Origin: HdN1 sp052035295
GTDB lineage: Bacteria; Pseudomonadota; Gammaproteobacteria; Pseudomonadales; Ketobacteraceae
Direction: 5' to 3'
Length of the DNA: 38,602 nt
NCBI GenBank assembly: GCA_052035295.1
Contig: JBPOHS010000170.1
Location: 1-38,602, forward strand
The position numbers and the translations under genes are program-made. The notes beneath the pieces were generated by a model that worked only from the letters and a program-made list of their open reading frames with translations, ran no database searches and was not told the origin of the DNA. Within the stretch, counting starts at the first letter, position 1, and each line of letters begins with the position of its first letter. This document shows, piece by piece, positions 30,351-38,570 of the stretch.

Positions 30351-32039
30351 ATGAACGGTCTTTATGCAAGCCCCGGTGCCAGCCAAATCCTGGTCAGTCA
30401 GTCGGTCACCCTGGCGAATCCGTTGACCGTCGATAATGTCACGCTATTCCGGCATACCGTCTATCTCATTGTACCGGTGGATGACGTTTGTGATGGTGTC
30501 GTGTTGCACCCGAACGCCCAGCTCACTGTACATTTTAGTCCCGTGCCGGTGTCAATAACGCACACCAGCAGTGCCTGGAATCGCTCTTCCTGGCGTTACG
30601 AAGATGCCCGGGTTGAAGTGGATCTGGCGCTACCTGTCCGGATACAGCGCCTCAACAGCGATGGCTACGGCCAGGCCGCCTTGCATCGCATGGATGGCGA
30701 CAAGCTCATTGAGGAGCCGACCGTTGTCGTGGCAACCAATAAGGCGATCGCAGAGGATTTCGTCGCCAGTCGATTCGCGATGGCATTTAGCGGTACGGTG
30801 TTGCAACCCAACGCGACGATACAATCGGCAATGATGTCTGCGCCTTCCGCCATGAATGCCGCGACACCCATCTCGATGGTTCAAGGCAGCCAAAAAACAA
30901 AGGCGAAGAAAAAGGCCGGCGGCAACGCGGGACTGGTACAGGAAGCCCAGCAAAACATGCAGGAAATGCTGCAGGTCATCTATGGCTACACCCTGGATGC
31001 CATCGTGGTGCAGGGGCAGCCCACCAGTCCGCGCATGCGTCTGATGAATCCGGAAAACACGGAATCCCTATGGCAGTGGCTGGAATTTGCTGGCGTCCAG
31101 AGTGAGCCACGCAGCGTCACTGTTACCGCAAGTCAATTGCAACCGGCCCTTGATCGTGCGTTTGCGACACGTGCCGACGGCGTGCAGTCGCTGGTATTGC
31201 CACTGATTCTCGAAAGTGATGCGCCTTGTCATCTGCAGCTACAATCCCAGCATTTTTCATTCAAGCGCCAAGCCAACCTGCTGACCGGCGGGGAGCCATT
31301 ATCGCTGCGGTTTTCGTCGGGGCAAATCGATACCCAAACGTTGTCGCTGCAGGCTCCCGACGTAGTGCCGGAAGCGCTCGCGTTGGGGTTCACCGTCGCA
31401 AAGACAGAAGACACCGCGACGGCGATAGCTTTGCCAACCGCTTCAAGTTTGGCAAAAATCGGTTTTCGTCTGCAGGCAGGCGATCATCTTGCCGTACCCA
31501 TCGATCTGGTTTCCGGTGTCTTTGTTTGCGGTGAGAGCATTCCCTGGTGGCCGTTGGACAGCGTCGCCAGGCTGAAGCTCAGCTTGCATGCGGACCAGGG
31601 CGGAATTCCTGCGAGTGCAGCATGGGTGACCACCGATCTGGCCATCGAAGGTGAAGAACCTAGCTGGTTGATGTTCCGCTGGCCAGAATTGCAATTGCAA
31701 CCAGGGCGTTACTGGTTGCAACTGGCCGTGGAAGATGGCATCGGATTGTGGTTGGCTAACAACATAGCAACGCAATTGCACAGGCACTGCGTTCAAACCG
31801 GGCCGGAAATGATCTCTGTGCCACAAACGCCGTTGCATTACCCCCTGCAGGATGCCGGTGCCCAAAGTGCCGTCGCAACGCTCAATGCCTCGCTGAATGG
31901 AACGCCGATAGCCTTTGCAGTACAGGATGGACAGGTTCGGGCCAGTTTACAGCCGTTACCAGCCAAACCGTGGGTGTTGCAGTTGCAAATGGCGCGTGGT
32001 GGGTTGGTGACGGTCAACGAAGAAACGCTTTGGTATTGA
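30351..32039 (+). CDS. Last gene of the cluster, beta-rich putative adhesin or fibre-tip protein
   Basis: Family not recognised. The 562-residue protein is mainly beta-rich (ASQILVSQSVTLANPLTVDNVTLFRHTVYLIV, NAQLTVHFSPVPVSITHTSS). It has a short lysine-rich helical insert (about 180-215: QKTKAKKKAGGNAGLVQEAQ) and a C-terminal half of repeated sandwich-like segments (GYTLDAIVVQGQ, LVLPLILESDAPCHLQLQSQ, LKLSLHADQGG, PGRYWLQLAVEDGIGLW). No catalytic motif is seen. It ends the operon and follows two fibre-like proteins, so it may be the tip that binds the target or a particle-surface protein. ATG 30351 has a GGAG box 8 bases before it; a GTG at 30342 is in frame but poorly placed. Confidence 0.55.
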   Translation: MNGLYASPGASQILVSQSVTLANPLTVDNVTLFRHTVYLIVPVDDVCDGVVLHPNAQLTVHFSPVPVSITHTSSAWNRSSWRYEDARVEVDLALPVRIQRLNSDGYGQAALHRMDGDKLIEEPTVVVATNKAIAEDFVASRFAMAFSGTVLQPNATIQSAMMSAPSAMNAATPISMVQGSQKTKAKKKAGGNAGLVQEAQQNMQEMLQVIYGYTLDAIVVQGQPTSPRMRLMNPENTESLWQWLEFAGVQSEPRSVTVTASQLQPALDRAFATRADGVQSLVLPLILESDAPCHLQLQSQHFSFKRQANLLTGGEPLSLRFSSGQIDTQTLSLQAPDVVPEALALGFTVAKTEDTATAIALPTASSLAKIGFRLQAGDHLAVPIDLVSGVFVCGESIPWWPLDSVARLKLSLHADQGGIPASAAWVTTDLAIEGEEPSWLMFRWPELQLQPGRYWLQLAVEDGIGLWLANNIATQLHRHCVQTGPEMISVPQTPLHYPLQDAGAQSAVATLNASLNGTPIAFAVQDGQVRASLQPLPAKPWVLQLQMARGGLVTVNEETLWY

Positions 32040-32229
32040 ACCTGCAGATTGCAGCCGTAGATTTGACGTCGGCCCATGGAAAACGAGGCAAATGTTTGGT
32101 TTATCAATAGCTAACACGGACAGCATTAGTGCAGTACAGGGTTGAACCTCGCGACAAAGCCAATGGACTGCTAGCATTATCCTTTATTGCCCGCATACCG
32201 AAGCGCGTGATTTCGCCAAGGAAACCTGC

Positions 32230-32616
32230 ATGTATTCACTTGCTTACGTTAGCTCGGCGGTCAATGTCTTCACACCGCAAGAACTCATGGAACTTCTAAA
32301 TATCAGTCGCGAGAATAATACAAAAGCTGGATTGACGGGGATACTGCTTTATAAAGATGGCAACTTCATGCAGGCCCTGGAGGGTGAAAAAGACAGCGTC
32401 ATGGCGTTATATACCAAGATATCAGGTGATCCTCGTCATAAGGGAATAATAACAATTTATGACGAAGAGATAACGGAGCGGAATTTTCCTAATTGGTCAA
32501 TGGCGTTCCGCGATTTAAGTTCCCCGGAAGTGCGCTCAATGAAAGGTTTCAATGAGTTCATGAATTTATCGTTGATCGCATCCGAAAAAATGCTTCAACC
32601 TTCAAGAGCCTGTTGA
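32230..32616 (+). CDS. BLUF-domain blue-light photosensor
   Basis: A single-domain BLUF protein of 128 residues that binds FAD and changes its hydrogen-bond network on blue light. The key residues are visible: Tyr6 in LAYVSS (equivalent of AppA Tyr21), Asn30 in ENNTKAGLTGILLY (Asn45), Gln48 in NFMQALEGE (Gln63), and Trp89 with Met91 in FPNWSMAF (Trp104/Met106). The helical C-terminal extension (about 95-128) is short, and no EAL, GGDEF or other output domain is attached, so it must act through a partner protein. An AAGGA box 7 bases upstream supports the start. It lies 190 bases after the last cluster gene, on the same strand, with no clear terminator between. Confidence 0.93.
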   Translation: MYSLAYVSSAVNVFTPQELMELLNISRENNTKAGLTGILLYKDGNFMQALEGEKDSVMALYTKISGDPRHKGIITIYDEEITERNFPNWSMAFRDLSSPEVRSMKGFNEFMNLSLIASEKMLQPSRAC

Positions 32617-32676
32617 TGAGCTTTAAACAGAATATGTAGTTACTTCCAATGTTAACAGGCTGTTTTGTCACATCCT

Positions 32677-32709
32677 GGCAGTGAACAGGAGAGCACTGCC
32701 AATTGGCAG
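32677..32709. terminator. Hairpin between convergent BLUF and lipoprotein genes
   Basis: GGCAGTG (32677-32683) pairs with CACTGCC (32694-32700) across a 10-base loop. The right arm also forms part of the palindrome CTGCCAATTGGCAG (32696-32709). It lies in the convergent gap. No clear T-run follows on either side, so efficiency is doubtful. Confidence 0.4.
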
Positions 32710-32728
32710 CCCCCCCTGGGTACAGCGT

Positions 32729-34249
32729 TTATTTGTATTTGCTGACAAACAGCTGACTTTGCGGTGAATAAGCAGACCCCCCGGGCAGGAATTTCTGCAG
32801 TGGAGCATCCTCGAATTCAGTACCGATCAGCCATTGCAAATTGAGATGGCTATAGTGGGCCACATCCGCTTCGTTCGCGTTATCACCGACCAGATGCATT
32901 TCTCCGGTGGATGAATAAGCGACCGCCCGAACATTGCCTTTTAGCTTCTCGCCTTTTTTCAGGCGTTTGCCGCTGGTCGCATCATAGGTAAAGACTTTTG
33001 AATAGGCGTCGTTCACTGTGGAGAGCGGGCAGGTAAAGTATGGGAAGCCCTCAAAGTCAGAGTACTCTAAGCATCCTGCGGATGGGTTGTCGATTCCCGG
33101 TGCGAGATAGTCGCCCTGCATCGCGTTGACCACCATTTTCACGCCGTTTTCAGTAACGCTCAAACTGGCTGGCCAATAATTGGCGTTGGTGATGATCTGG
33201 TTAGGCTCCGTCGGATCAATGGGGTGGCTGATCGGGAGCGTGCTGAGGTTATCTTTCCAAAGGAATTGGCCCGTATCGCCAGTAAATTTTGCTAGGGTCG
33301 CGCTGGTCACCATGTTGCTTCGGGGTGCGCGAAAATTGTAGAAGTCCGTCATGGTGACGGCGACATACACATCGCCCGCCTGGTCTACTTGCAGCAACGC
33401 CGGCCCCAAAAAGTTGGGGACTCTGAAAAATTGATCACGCATCACACCAATATCCCAGAGACCATTCTGAAAGACGACATCTCCTTGTGCGTCATACTTG
33501 GTCAGGCTATCGGTCAGCGCAATAAGGCCTCCATCGGAAAGCGCCTTAAACGCAAATGACAGTGACGGGTAATCTTCTGTTGGCGTCTGCCAAATCAGAT
33601 CCAACGTCGTGTTACGTTTCTGGAAACTGCGAGACGGTTGCTCATACTCTACCGCAAGAAAAATGTCTCCGGTGTCTGCAACCTCAATGTCCCGAATGGA
33701 TTCCGTTACTTCCTCGCTGTCCTGCAAAGCGCCCTCGTAATCAAACACGGTCAGACGGTGTTCGGCGGCTACATAAATCTTGCCCGTTGCTGCCTCCAGG
33801 TCCGCGAACGGGTGTTCTTCGCTGAACGCCTCCAATTGGGTGATGAGCTCGCCCGTTTCGCTGGAGGCGATCCACACGGCATCGGCTTGTTCCGGATTCA
33901 TGAAAGGCGAACCGACATGTACCAGCAGGCGCTCTTCATCCAGTACATGGATACTCTTGATGCTGCCGGTGTCGGTCAACGTGTGCGTCCACAGTCGTTG
34001 GCCGTTGCTGTCGTATTTTGAAAACACCGCCCCCGGATTGCTCCACCAGGCGAATTCTTCATCGCCGGCGGGCGCTTCCAGCACGCCGCCACCGACATAG
34101 GTAGCGCCCGCCGCATCCACGGCCAGGGTAGACGCGAAGCTGCGTTCGTCGTCCTGGTGAATGCGCGTCCACAACAGGGTGCTGGCACATGCCGACAACG
34201 CCAATGCGGCAGAGACAGCGATAACAGATTTTTTTTGCAGGTATTTCAT
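32729..34249 (-). CDS. Beta-propeller lipoprotein, unknown function
   Basis: The 506-residue protein has a signal peptide and lipobox LSAC with lipidated Cys21, so it should be anchored in the envelope. The mature part repeats blade-like segments: FASTLAVDAAGATYVGGGVL, GAVFSKYDSNGQRLWTHTLT, IRDIEVADTGDIFLAVEYE, FLGPALLQVDQAGDVYVAVT, VRAVAYSSTGEMHLVGDN. These have the pattern of SBBP/PQQ-type beta-propeller repeats and lack an obvious active site. The start at 34249 has a GAGGAA box and leads directly into the signal peptide; the frame continues upstream to 34369 but that adds residues before the signal peptide. It is convergent with the BLUF gene. Binding or scaffold roles are possible. Confidence 0.7.
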   Translation of the reverse strand: MKYLQKKSVIAVSAALALSACASTLLWTRIHQDDERSFASTLAVDAAGATYVGGGVLEAPAGDEEFAWWSNPGAVFSKYDSNGQRLWTHTLTDTGSIKSIHVLDEERLLVHVGSPFMNPEQADAVWIASSETGELITQLEAFSEEHPFADLEAATGKIYVAAEHRLTVFDYEGALQDSEEVTESIRDIEVADTGDIFLAVEYEQPSRSFQKRNTTLDLIWQTPTEDYPSLSFAFKALSDGGLIALTDSLTKYDAQGDVVFQNGLWDIGVMRDQFFRVPNFLGPALLQVDQAGDVYVAVTMTDFYNFRAPRSNMVTSATLAKFTGDTGQFLWKDNLSTLPISHPIDPTEPNQIITNANYWPASLSVTENGVKMVVNAMQGDYLAPGIDNPSAGCLEYSDFEGFPYFTCPLSTVNDAYSKVFTYDATSGKRLKKGEKLKGNVRAVAYSSTGEMHLVGDNANEADVAHYSHLNLQWLIGTEFEDAPLQKFLPGGSAYSPQSQLFVSKYK

Positions 34250-34445
34250 GGGGTTTCCTCTTGTTATTGTGATGCAAGAGGGCTGGTGGGCTATTGCCGG
34301 GCGTTGCGCACATAGAAAAACGTTCGCCATCAATGGCTGCAGATTGGTACCAGTCCCTGGTTTGCCCATAAAGCATACGGGCAGCGCCGGCTGAATGTCC
34401 AGCCCGTGCTAGACTAACGGCTCTGAATTTGGTTGGAGTGACCCC

Positions 34446-34982
34446 ATGCGGCTGCAGCCTTACCCCGCATCTCCCGAATTATCCCTCGAGGTAACCGTTA
34501 GTCTCAGCCGCCATGCCGACGGTTTCCTGCTGGAACACCTTTTTGAGGGGCCAGGCGTCGATGCGCTCGCACTCGCGGCAAGGTCGACCGTGCCGCAACG
34601 GCGTGATGGACTCTGGCAGCAGACTTGCGTCGAAGCGTTTTTCGCCGTTCCCGGCAGTACTCGTTACTACGAATTCAACGGCAGCCCGTCAGGTGACTGG
34701 GCCTTGTACGCCTTTGACAGCTACCGGCAGGGCATGACAGCGCAGGCGCTTGCCGATGCGCCCGAACTGCGTGTGTGCGAGGTGCGGCATGGTACACTCC
34801 GGTTGGCATGGCACATCCCGTTTTTCACCGATGAACCCATGGAATATGCGGGAATTACTGCCGTATTGTTGAGTCGTGATGTGCCGGAGGTGGCCTCGTA
34901 CTGGGCGTTGGCCCATGTGGGGGAGCGCCCCGATTTTCATCTGCCGGGAAGTTTCATTTACCCGCTGCCCAGACAAGACTGA
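34446..34982 (+). CDS. DOMON-like domain protein
   Basis: The 178-residue protein is a single beta-sandwich of the DOMON-like (CBM9-related) class: a start LQPYPASPELSLEVTVSLSR, then DGLWQQTCVEAFFAVPGSTRYYEFNGSPSGDWALYAFDSYRQGM, with TLRLAWHIPF and a closing DFHLPGSFIYPLP. The middle stretch CVEAFFAVPG...YYEFNGSPSGDWALY is the most characteristic part of this small family. There is no signal peptide, so it should be cytoplasmic. The ligand is unknown. A GGAG box 7 bases before the ATG supports the start. It is followed 64 bases later by the NamZ-like gene on the same strand. Confidence 0.8.
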   Translation: MRLQPYPASPELSLEVTVSLSRHADGFLLEHLFEGPGVDALALAARSTVPQRRDGLWQQTCVEAFFAVPGSTRYYEFNGSPSGDWALYAFDSYRQGMTAQALADAPELRVCEVRHGTLRLAWHIPFFTDEPMEYAGITAVLLSRDVPEVASYWALAHVGERPDFHLPGSFIYPLPRQD

Positions 34983-35046
34983 TACCCGGATCGTCACCGT
35001 GGTTGGTGTGATGCATCCTTCCCCAGGCACCGAGAGGATTTTTGAC

Positions 35047-36288
35047 GTGAACATTTCTGCCGCTCAGTCTCCCCGTTTTGGCATTGACCGGTTGATGGCC
35101 GAGCCGGATCTGCAGCGTGCCCTGCAGGGAAAGCGTGTTGGCCTGGTGGCGCATCCGGCCTCGGTAACGGCCACGCTGCAGCACTCCATCGATGCGTTGC
35201 AGGCGATCCCCGGCATCCAGTTGACCTGCGCGTTTGGCCCCCAGCATGGCATGAAGGGTGACAAGCAGTACAACATGATCGAAACCGAGGATGAGATCGA
35301 TCCGGCGCATGGCATTCCGGTGTTCAGCCTGTATGGCAAGAACCGGCGCCCCACCGCCGAGCAGCTGGCGTTGTGCGATGGCGTTCTGGTCGATCTGCAG
35401 GACGCAGGCTGTCGCATTTACACCTACCTCACCACGCTGTTCTACATGATGGAAGCCTGCGCCGCCGAAAGGAAATTCCTGTGGGTGCTGGATCGCCCGA
35501 ATCCGGCTGGTCGTGCAGTCGAGGGCAGTATCCTGCGTCCAGGTAACGAGAGCTTTGTGGGTATGGGCCCGGTCATCATGCGTCACGGCCTCACGCTGGG
35601 AGAAATCGCCGGCTGGATCAAGCAGGAATGGCGCATGAACCTCGATCTGCGCGTGATCGCCATGCAAGGGTATTCCCCGCAGGCGGGCCCCGGTTATGGC
35701 TGGCCGCTCGAACAACGTGCCTGGGTCAATCCCAGTCCCAATTTGCCGACCTTGGCGGGCGTGCGCTGTTATTCCGGCACCGTGATGCTCGAAGGCACGA
35801 CCCTGTCCGAGGGGCGTGGTACCACCCGCCCCCTGGAAGGCTTTGGCGCGCCCGATATTCGCGGCGATGACGTGTTGCGCCAGATGCATCGACTGCATGA
35901 TGTAACGTCGCTGTCGTGGATGCAGGGCTGTCTGCTGCGCCCGTTTTTCTTCGAGCCGACGTTTTACAAGCATCAGGGCACTTTGTGCAGCGGCATCCAG
36001 TTTCATGTCGATCATGCTGGTTATCAGCCGGGGCAGTTCAAGCCTTATCGTTTGCAGGCACTGGCATTCAAGGCGTTACGCCAGTTGTACCCGGATTATC
36101 CGCTGTGGCGAGATTTCCCGTATGAATATGTGTATGACCGCCTGGCGATTGACGTCATTACCGGCTGCGAAACGCTGCGGCGATGGGTAGACGATCCTCA
36201 GGCGACGCTGGAGGATCTGGAACATTTTCTGGTGAAGGATGAAGCCAGGTGGCGTGAGCAGGTGCAGTCGCACCTGCTTTATGAATAA
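35047..36288 (+). CDS. namZ: Exo-beta-N-acetylmuramidase NamZ-like (DUF1343)
   Basis: DUF1343 proteins include NamZ, which releases N-acetylmuramic acid from muropeptide-derived sugars in peptidoglycan recycling. The 413-residue protein has the family blocks: LQGKRVGLVAHPASVT (about 20-35), LTCAFGPQHGMKGDKQYNMIE (about 60-80), HGIPVFSLYGKNRRPT, DGVLVDLQDAGCRIYTYLTTLFYMMEA, FLWVLDRPNPAGRAVEGSIL, and WVNPSPNLPTLAGVRCYSGTVMLEGTTLSEGRGTTRPLEGFGAP. The motif that reads PEHG in NamZ of Bacilli is PQHG here, as I recall for some subfamilies. There is no evident signal peptide. GTG 35047 is favoured by the GAGAGGA box; ATG 35011 is in frame but has none. Confidence 0.85.
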   Translation: MNISAAQSPRFGIDRLMAEPDLQRALQGKRVGLVAHPASVTATLQHSIDALQAIPGIQLTCAFGPQHGMKGDKQYNMIETEDEIDPAHGIPVFSLYGKNRRPTAEQLALCDGVLVDLQDAGCRIYTYLTTLFYMMEACAAERKFLWVLDRPNPAGRAVEGSILRPGNESFVGMGPVIMRHGLTLGEIAGWIKQEWRMNLDLRVIAMQGYSPQAGPGYGWPLEQRAWVNPSPNLPTLAGVRCYSGTVMLEGTTLSEGRGTTRPLEGFGAPDIRGDDVLRQMHRLHDVTSLSWMQGCLLRPFFFEPTFYKHQGTLCSGIQFHVDHAGYQPGQFKPYRLQALAFKALRQLYPDYPLWRDFPYEYVYDRLAIDVITGCETLRRWVDDPQATLEDLEHFLVKDEARWREQVQSHLLYE

Positions 36289-36310
36289 CTTTCTTTATAA
36301 GTGGCTGCCC

Positions 36311-38521
36311 ATGAGTCGAATTGACATGCGCTCCGTACCAAAAAACGATGTCGTCACCCATTACCGCTCCTGCACCTTGTGCGAAGCCATGTGTGGCATT
36401 GAAATCAAGGTGCAGGATCAAAAGATACTGTCCATCAAGGGGGACGACAACGATCCGTTCAGTCGCGGCTATATCTGCCCCAAGGCCACGGCGTTACAGG
36501 ATCTGCATGAGGATCCCGATCGTATTCGCGCGCCGATGGAAAGAACCGCCGATGGGTGGCGTGAAATCAGTTGGGAAGATGCTTACCGCAAAACGGTGCT
36601 GGGTTTGCGTTCGGTGCAGCGCGCACACGGCAATGACGCGGTCGGTACCTATCTCGGCAATCCCAATGCCCACAACATGGGCGCCTTGCTGTTTGGCAGC
36701 CAGTTTTTCCGGGCACTGCGGACCAAAAACAAATATGCGGCGACGTCAGTCGATCAACTGCCGCACCATATTGTCTGCTATCAGCTGTTTGGGCATCAGT
36801 TGCGCATTCCGGTACCAGACATCGACCGAACGGATTTCTTCATTATTCTGGGAGGCAACCCGCTGGCGTCCAACGGCAGCATCATGACCGTTCCCGATGT
36901 CAAAGGTCGCTTGAAAGCCATTCGCGAACGCGGTGGCCGTGTCGTGGTGATCGACCCGCGCCACACCGAAACAGCAGCGGTGGCCGATACGCATCATTTT
37001 ATTCGCCCGGGTACTGACGCACTCCTGCTGTTGGCGATGCTGAATACCCTTTATCAGGAAAAACTCGTCAAGCCCGGTCGCCTGGCAGAAATAACGCCTG
37101 ACCTGAATCGCGTTGCCGCGCTGGCTGATGCGTATCCTGCCGAACGCGTGGCCGCAACGTTAGGCATGAGTGCCGATGCCATTCGCCAATTGGCACGCGA
37201 ATTTGCGAGTGCCCGTCGCGCCGTCATTTACGGGCGCATGGGGGTTTCCGTGCAGCGTTTTGGCACCCTCTGCCAATACCTCATCATGGTGCTGAACATT
37301 GTCACTGGGAGGCTCGATCACGAGGGCGGGTTGATGTTCACGACCCCCGCTGCCGATATCATTGCCAATTCGCCACCGGGCAAGCTCGGCAAAAACAAAA
37401 CCCGTGTACGGGAATTACCCGGTTTTGGAGGCGAGTTACCGGTGGCTGCGCTTGCCGAAGAAATCCTGACGCCGGGCAAAGGTCAGATCAAGGCGATGGT
37501 GCTGGCGGCAGGCAATCCGGTACTGAGCACGCCCAACGGCCGCCAGTTGGATCAGGCCTTTGCAGCGCTGGAATTCATGGTGGCGATTGATTTCTACATC
37601 ACGGAAAGCACGCGTCACGCGCACATCATTCTGCCGCCGGTCGGGCCACTTGAGCGCGATCATTACGATCTGGTTTTCCATCTTTTCGCCGTTCGTAACA
37701 CGGCCAAGTATTCTCCCGCCTTGTTCGCGCCGCAAGGATCCGCCAAGCAGGATTGGGAAATCTATCTGGATCTGACGCAGCGCATGCAAGGCAAGCCCAC
37801 GTTGTTCAATCGCCTTGGCATTCCCCTGATCAAGCGATGGGGGGCGGCGACCCTGGTGGATGTGATGTTACGTTCGGGGGAATACGGTGGCCGGCTCAAC
37901 GTGTTCAAAGGATTGTCGATTCGTAAACTCAAACAGCATCCGCATGGCATCGATCTGGGCCCGCTGGTGTCGTCGCTGCCGCGTGTCATTCGCCACAAGG
38001 ACAAGAAAATTCATTTGTGCCTGGACTATTTTGCCCCGGACATACAACGTCTGGAAGCCTGCTTCTTTGGCAGCCAGGCTCCGATGGATGCTGCTACCAC
38101 AGGTGCCGAATTAACGCTGAGCTTGATCGGCCGGCGCCATGTGCGCAGCAATAATTCGTGGCTGCATAACAGCAAGCGATTGGTGAAAGGAAAATCGCGC
38201 TGTACCGCGATGCTGCATCCTGACGACGCCCGGACACTGGGTGTCGAGAACGGAGATGCCCTGACTGTGACCTCCCGCACCGGTGCTGTCACGCTGGCGG
38301 CAGATATTACTGAAGACATCATGCCGGGCGTTATCAGCATTCCGCATGGGTGGGGGCATACGCATGCGGGCACCCGCTGGAAAATTGCGGAGCAGCACGC
38401 CGGGGTCAGTGTCAATGACGTCACCGATGAGCTGTGGCTCGATGAATTGTCGGGAAATGCGGCGTTGAATGGCGTGCTGGTGCGGGTTGCAAAAAGTGCA
38501 AGTGCTTTGGTGGACGCGTAA
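36311..38521 (+). CDS. Molybdopterin-dependent oxidoreductase with 4Fe-4S site
   Basis: A 736-residue enzyme of the formate-dehydrogenase/DMSO-reductase superfamily; its substrate is not known. The N-terminus has an iron-sulfur site CTLCEAMCG with Cys21, Cys24, Cys28 and a fourth Cys56 in GYICPK. Then come the Mo-bis-MGD domains: DDWEDAY-like EISWEDAYRKTVLGLRS, DFFIILGGNPLASNGSIMT, GGRVVVIDPRHTETAAVAD, KAMVLAAGNPVLSTPNGRQL, FYITESTRHAHIILPPVGPLERD. The C-terminal molybdopterin dinucleotide-binding barrel has ENGDALTVTSRTGAVTLAADIT and ISIPHGWGHTHAGTRW. There is no Tat signal, so it is probably cytoplasmic. At the Mo-ligand site the region SVDQLPHHIVCYQ shows no clear Cys, Sec or Ser equivalent. 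ATG 36281, overlapping the previous stop, is an alternative start. Confidence 0.88.
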   Translation: MSRIDMRSVPKNDVVTHYRSCTLCEAMCGIEIKVQDQKILSIKGDDNDPFSRGYICPKATALQDLHEDPDRIRAPMERTADGWREISWEDAYRKTVLGLRSVQRAHGNDAVGTYLGNPNAHNMGALLFGSQFFRALRTKNKYAATSVDQLPHHIVCYQLFGHQLRIPVPDIDRTDFFIILGGNPLASNGSIMTVPDVKGRLKAIRERGGRVVVIDPRHTETAAVADTHHFIRPGTDALLLLAMLNTLYQEKLVKPGRLAEITPDLNRVAALADAYPAERVAATLGMSADAIRQLAREFASARRAVIYGRMGVSVQRFGTLCQYLIMVLNIVTGRLDHEGGLMFTTPAADIIANSPPGKLGKNKTRVRELPGFGGELPVAALAEEILTPGKGQIKAMVLAAGNPVLSTPNGRQLDQAFAALEFMVAIDFYITESTRHAHIILPPVGPLERDHYDLVFHLFAVRNTAKYSPALFAPQGSAKQDWEIYLDLTQRMQGKPTLFNRLGIPLIKRWGAATLVDVMLRSGEYGGRLNVFKGLSIRKLKQHPHGIDLGPLVSSLPRVIRHKDKKIHLCLDYFAPDIQRLEACFFGSQAPMDAATTGAELTLSLIGRRHVRSNNSWLHNSKRLVKGKSRCTAMLHPDDARTLGVENGDALTVTSRTGAVTLAADITEDIMPGVISIPHGWGHTHAGTRWKIAEQHAGVSVNDVTDELWLDELSGNAALNGVLVRVAKSASALVDA

Positions 38522-38541
38522 GCAGACACGGGCGGGGGTTG

Positions 38542-38570
38542 ACGGCACACGGGGGATGACCGTGTGCCGT
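38542..38570 (+). terminator. Strong hairpin after the oxidoreductase gene
   Basis: ACGGCACACGG (38542-38552) and CCGTGTGCCGT (38560-38570) are perfect 11-bp complements with a 7-base loop, 20 bases after the stop codon. No long T-run follows. It fits a factor-assisted terminator or 3'-end stem. Confidence 0.6.

Noticed and set aside
8912..32039. Complete prophage
   Set aside because: No integrase, repressor, terminase, portal, capsid or lysis genes, and the flanks are housekeeping-like genes.
8912..32039. Type VI secretion system
   Set aside because: No TssB/TssC pair, TssJLM membrane complex, TssK or ClpV; sheath is a single phage-type protein and hub and spike are separate.
34954..36015. 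Minus-strand frame of 353 residues over the namZ gene
   Set aside because: Antisense to a gene with many DUF1343 motifs.
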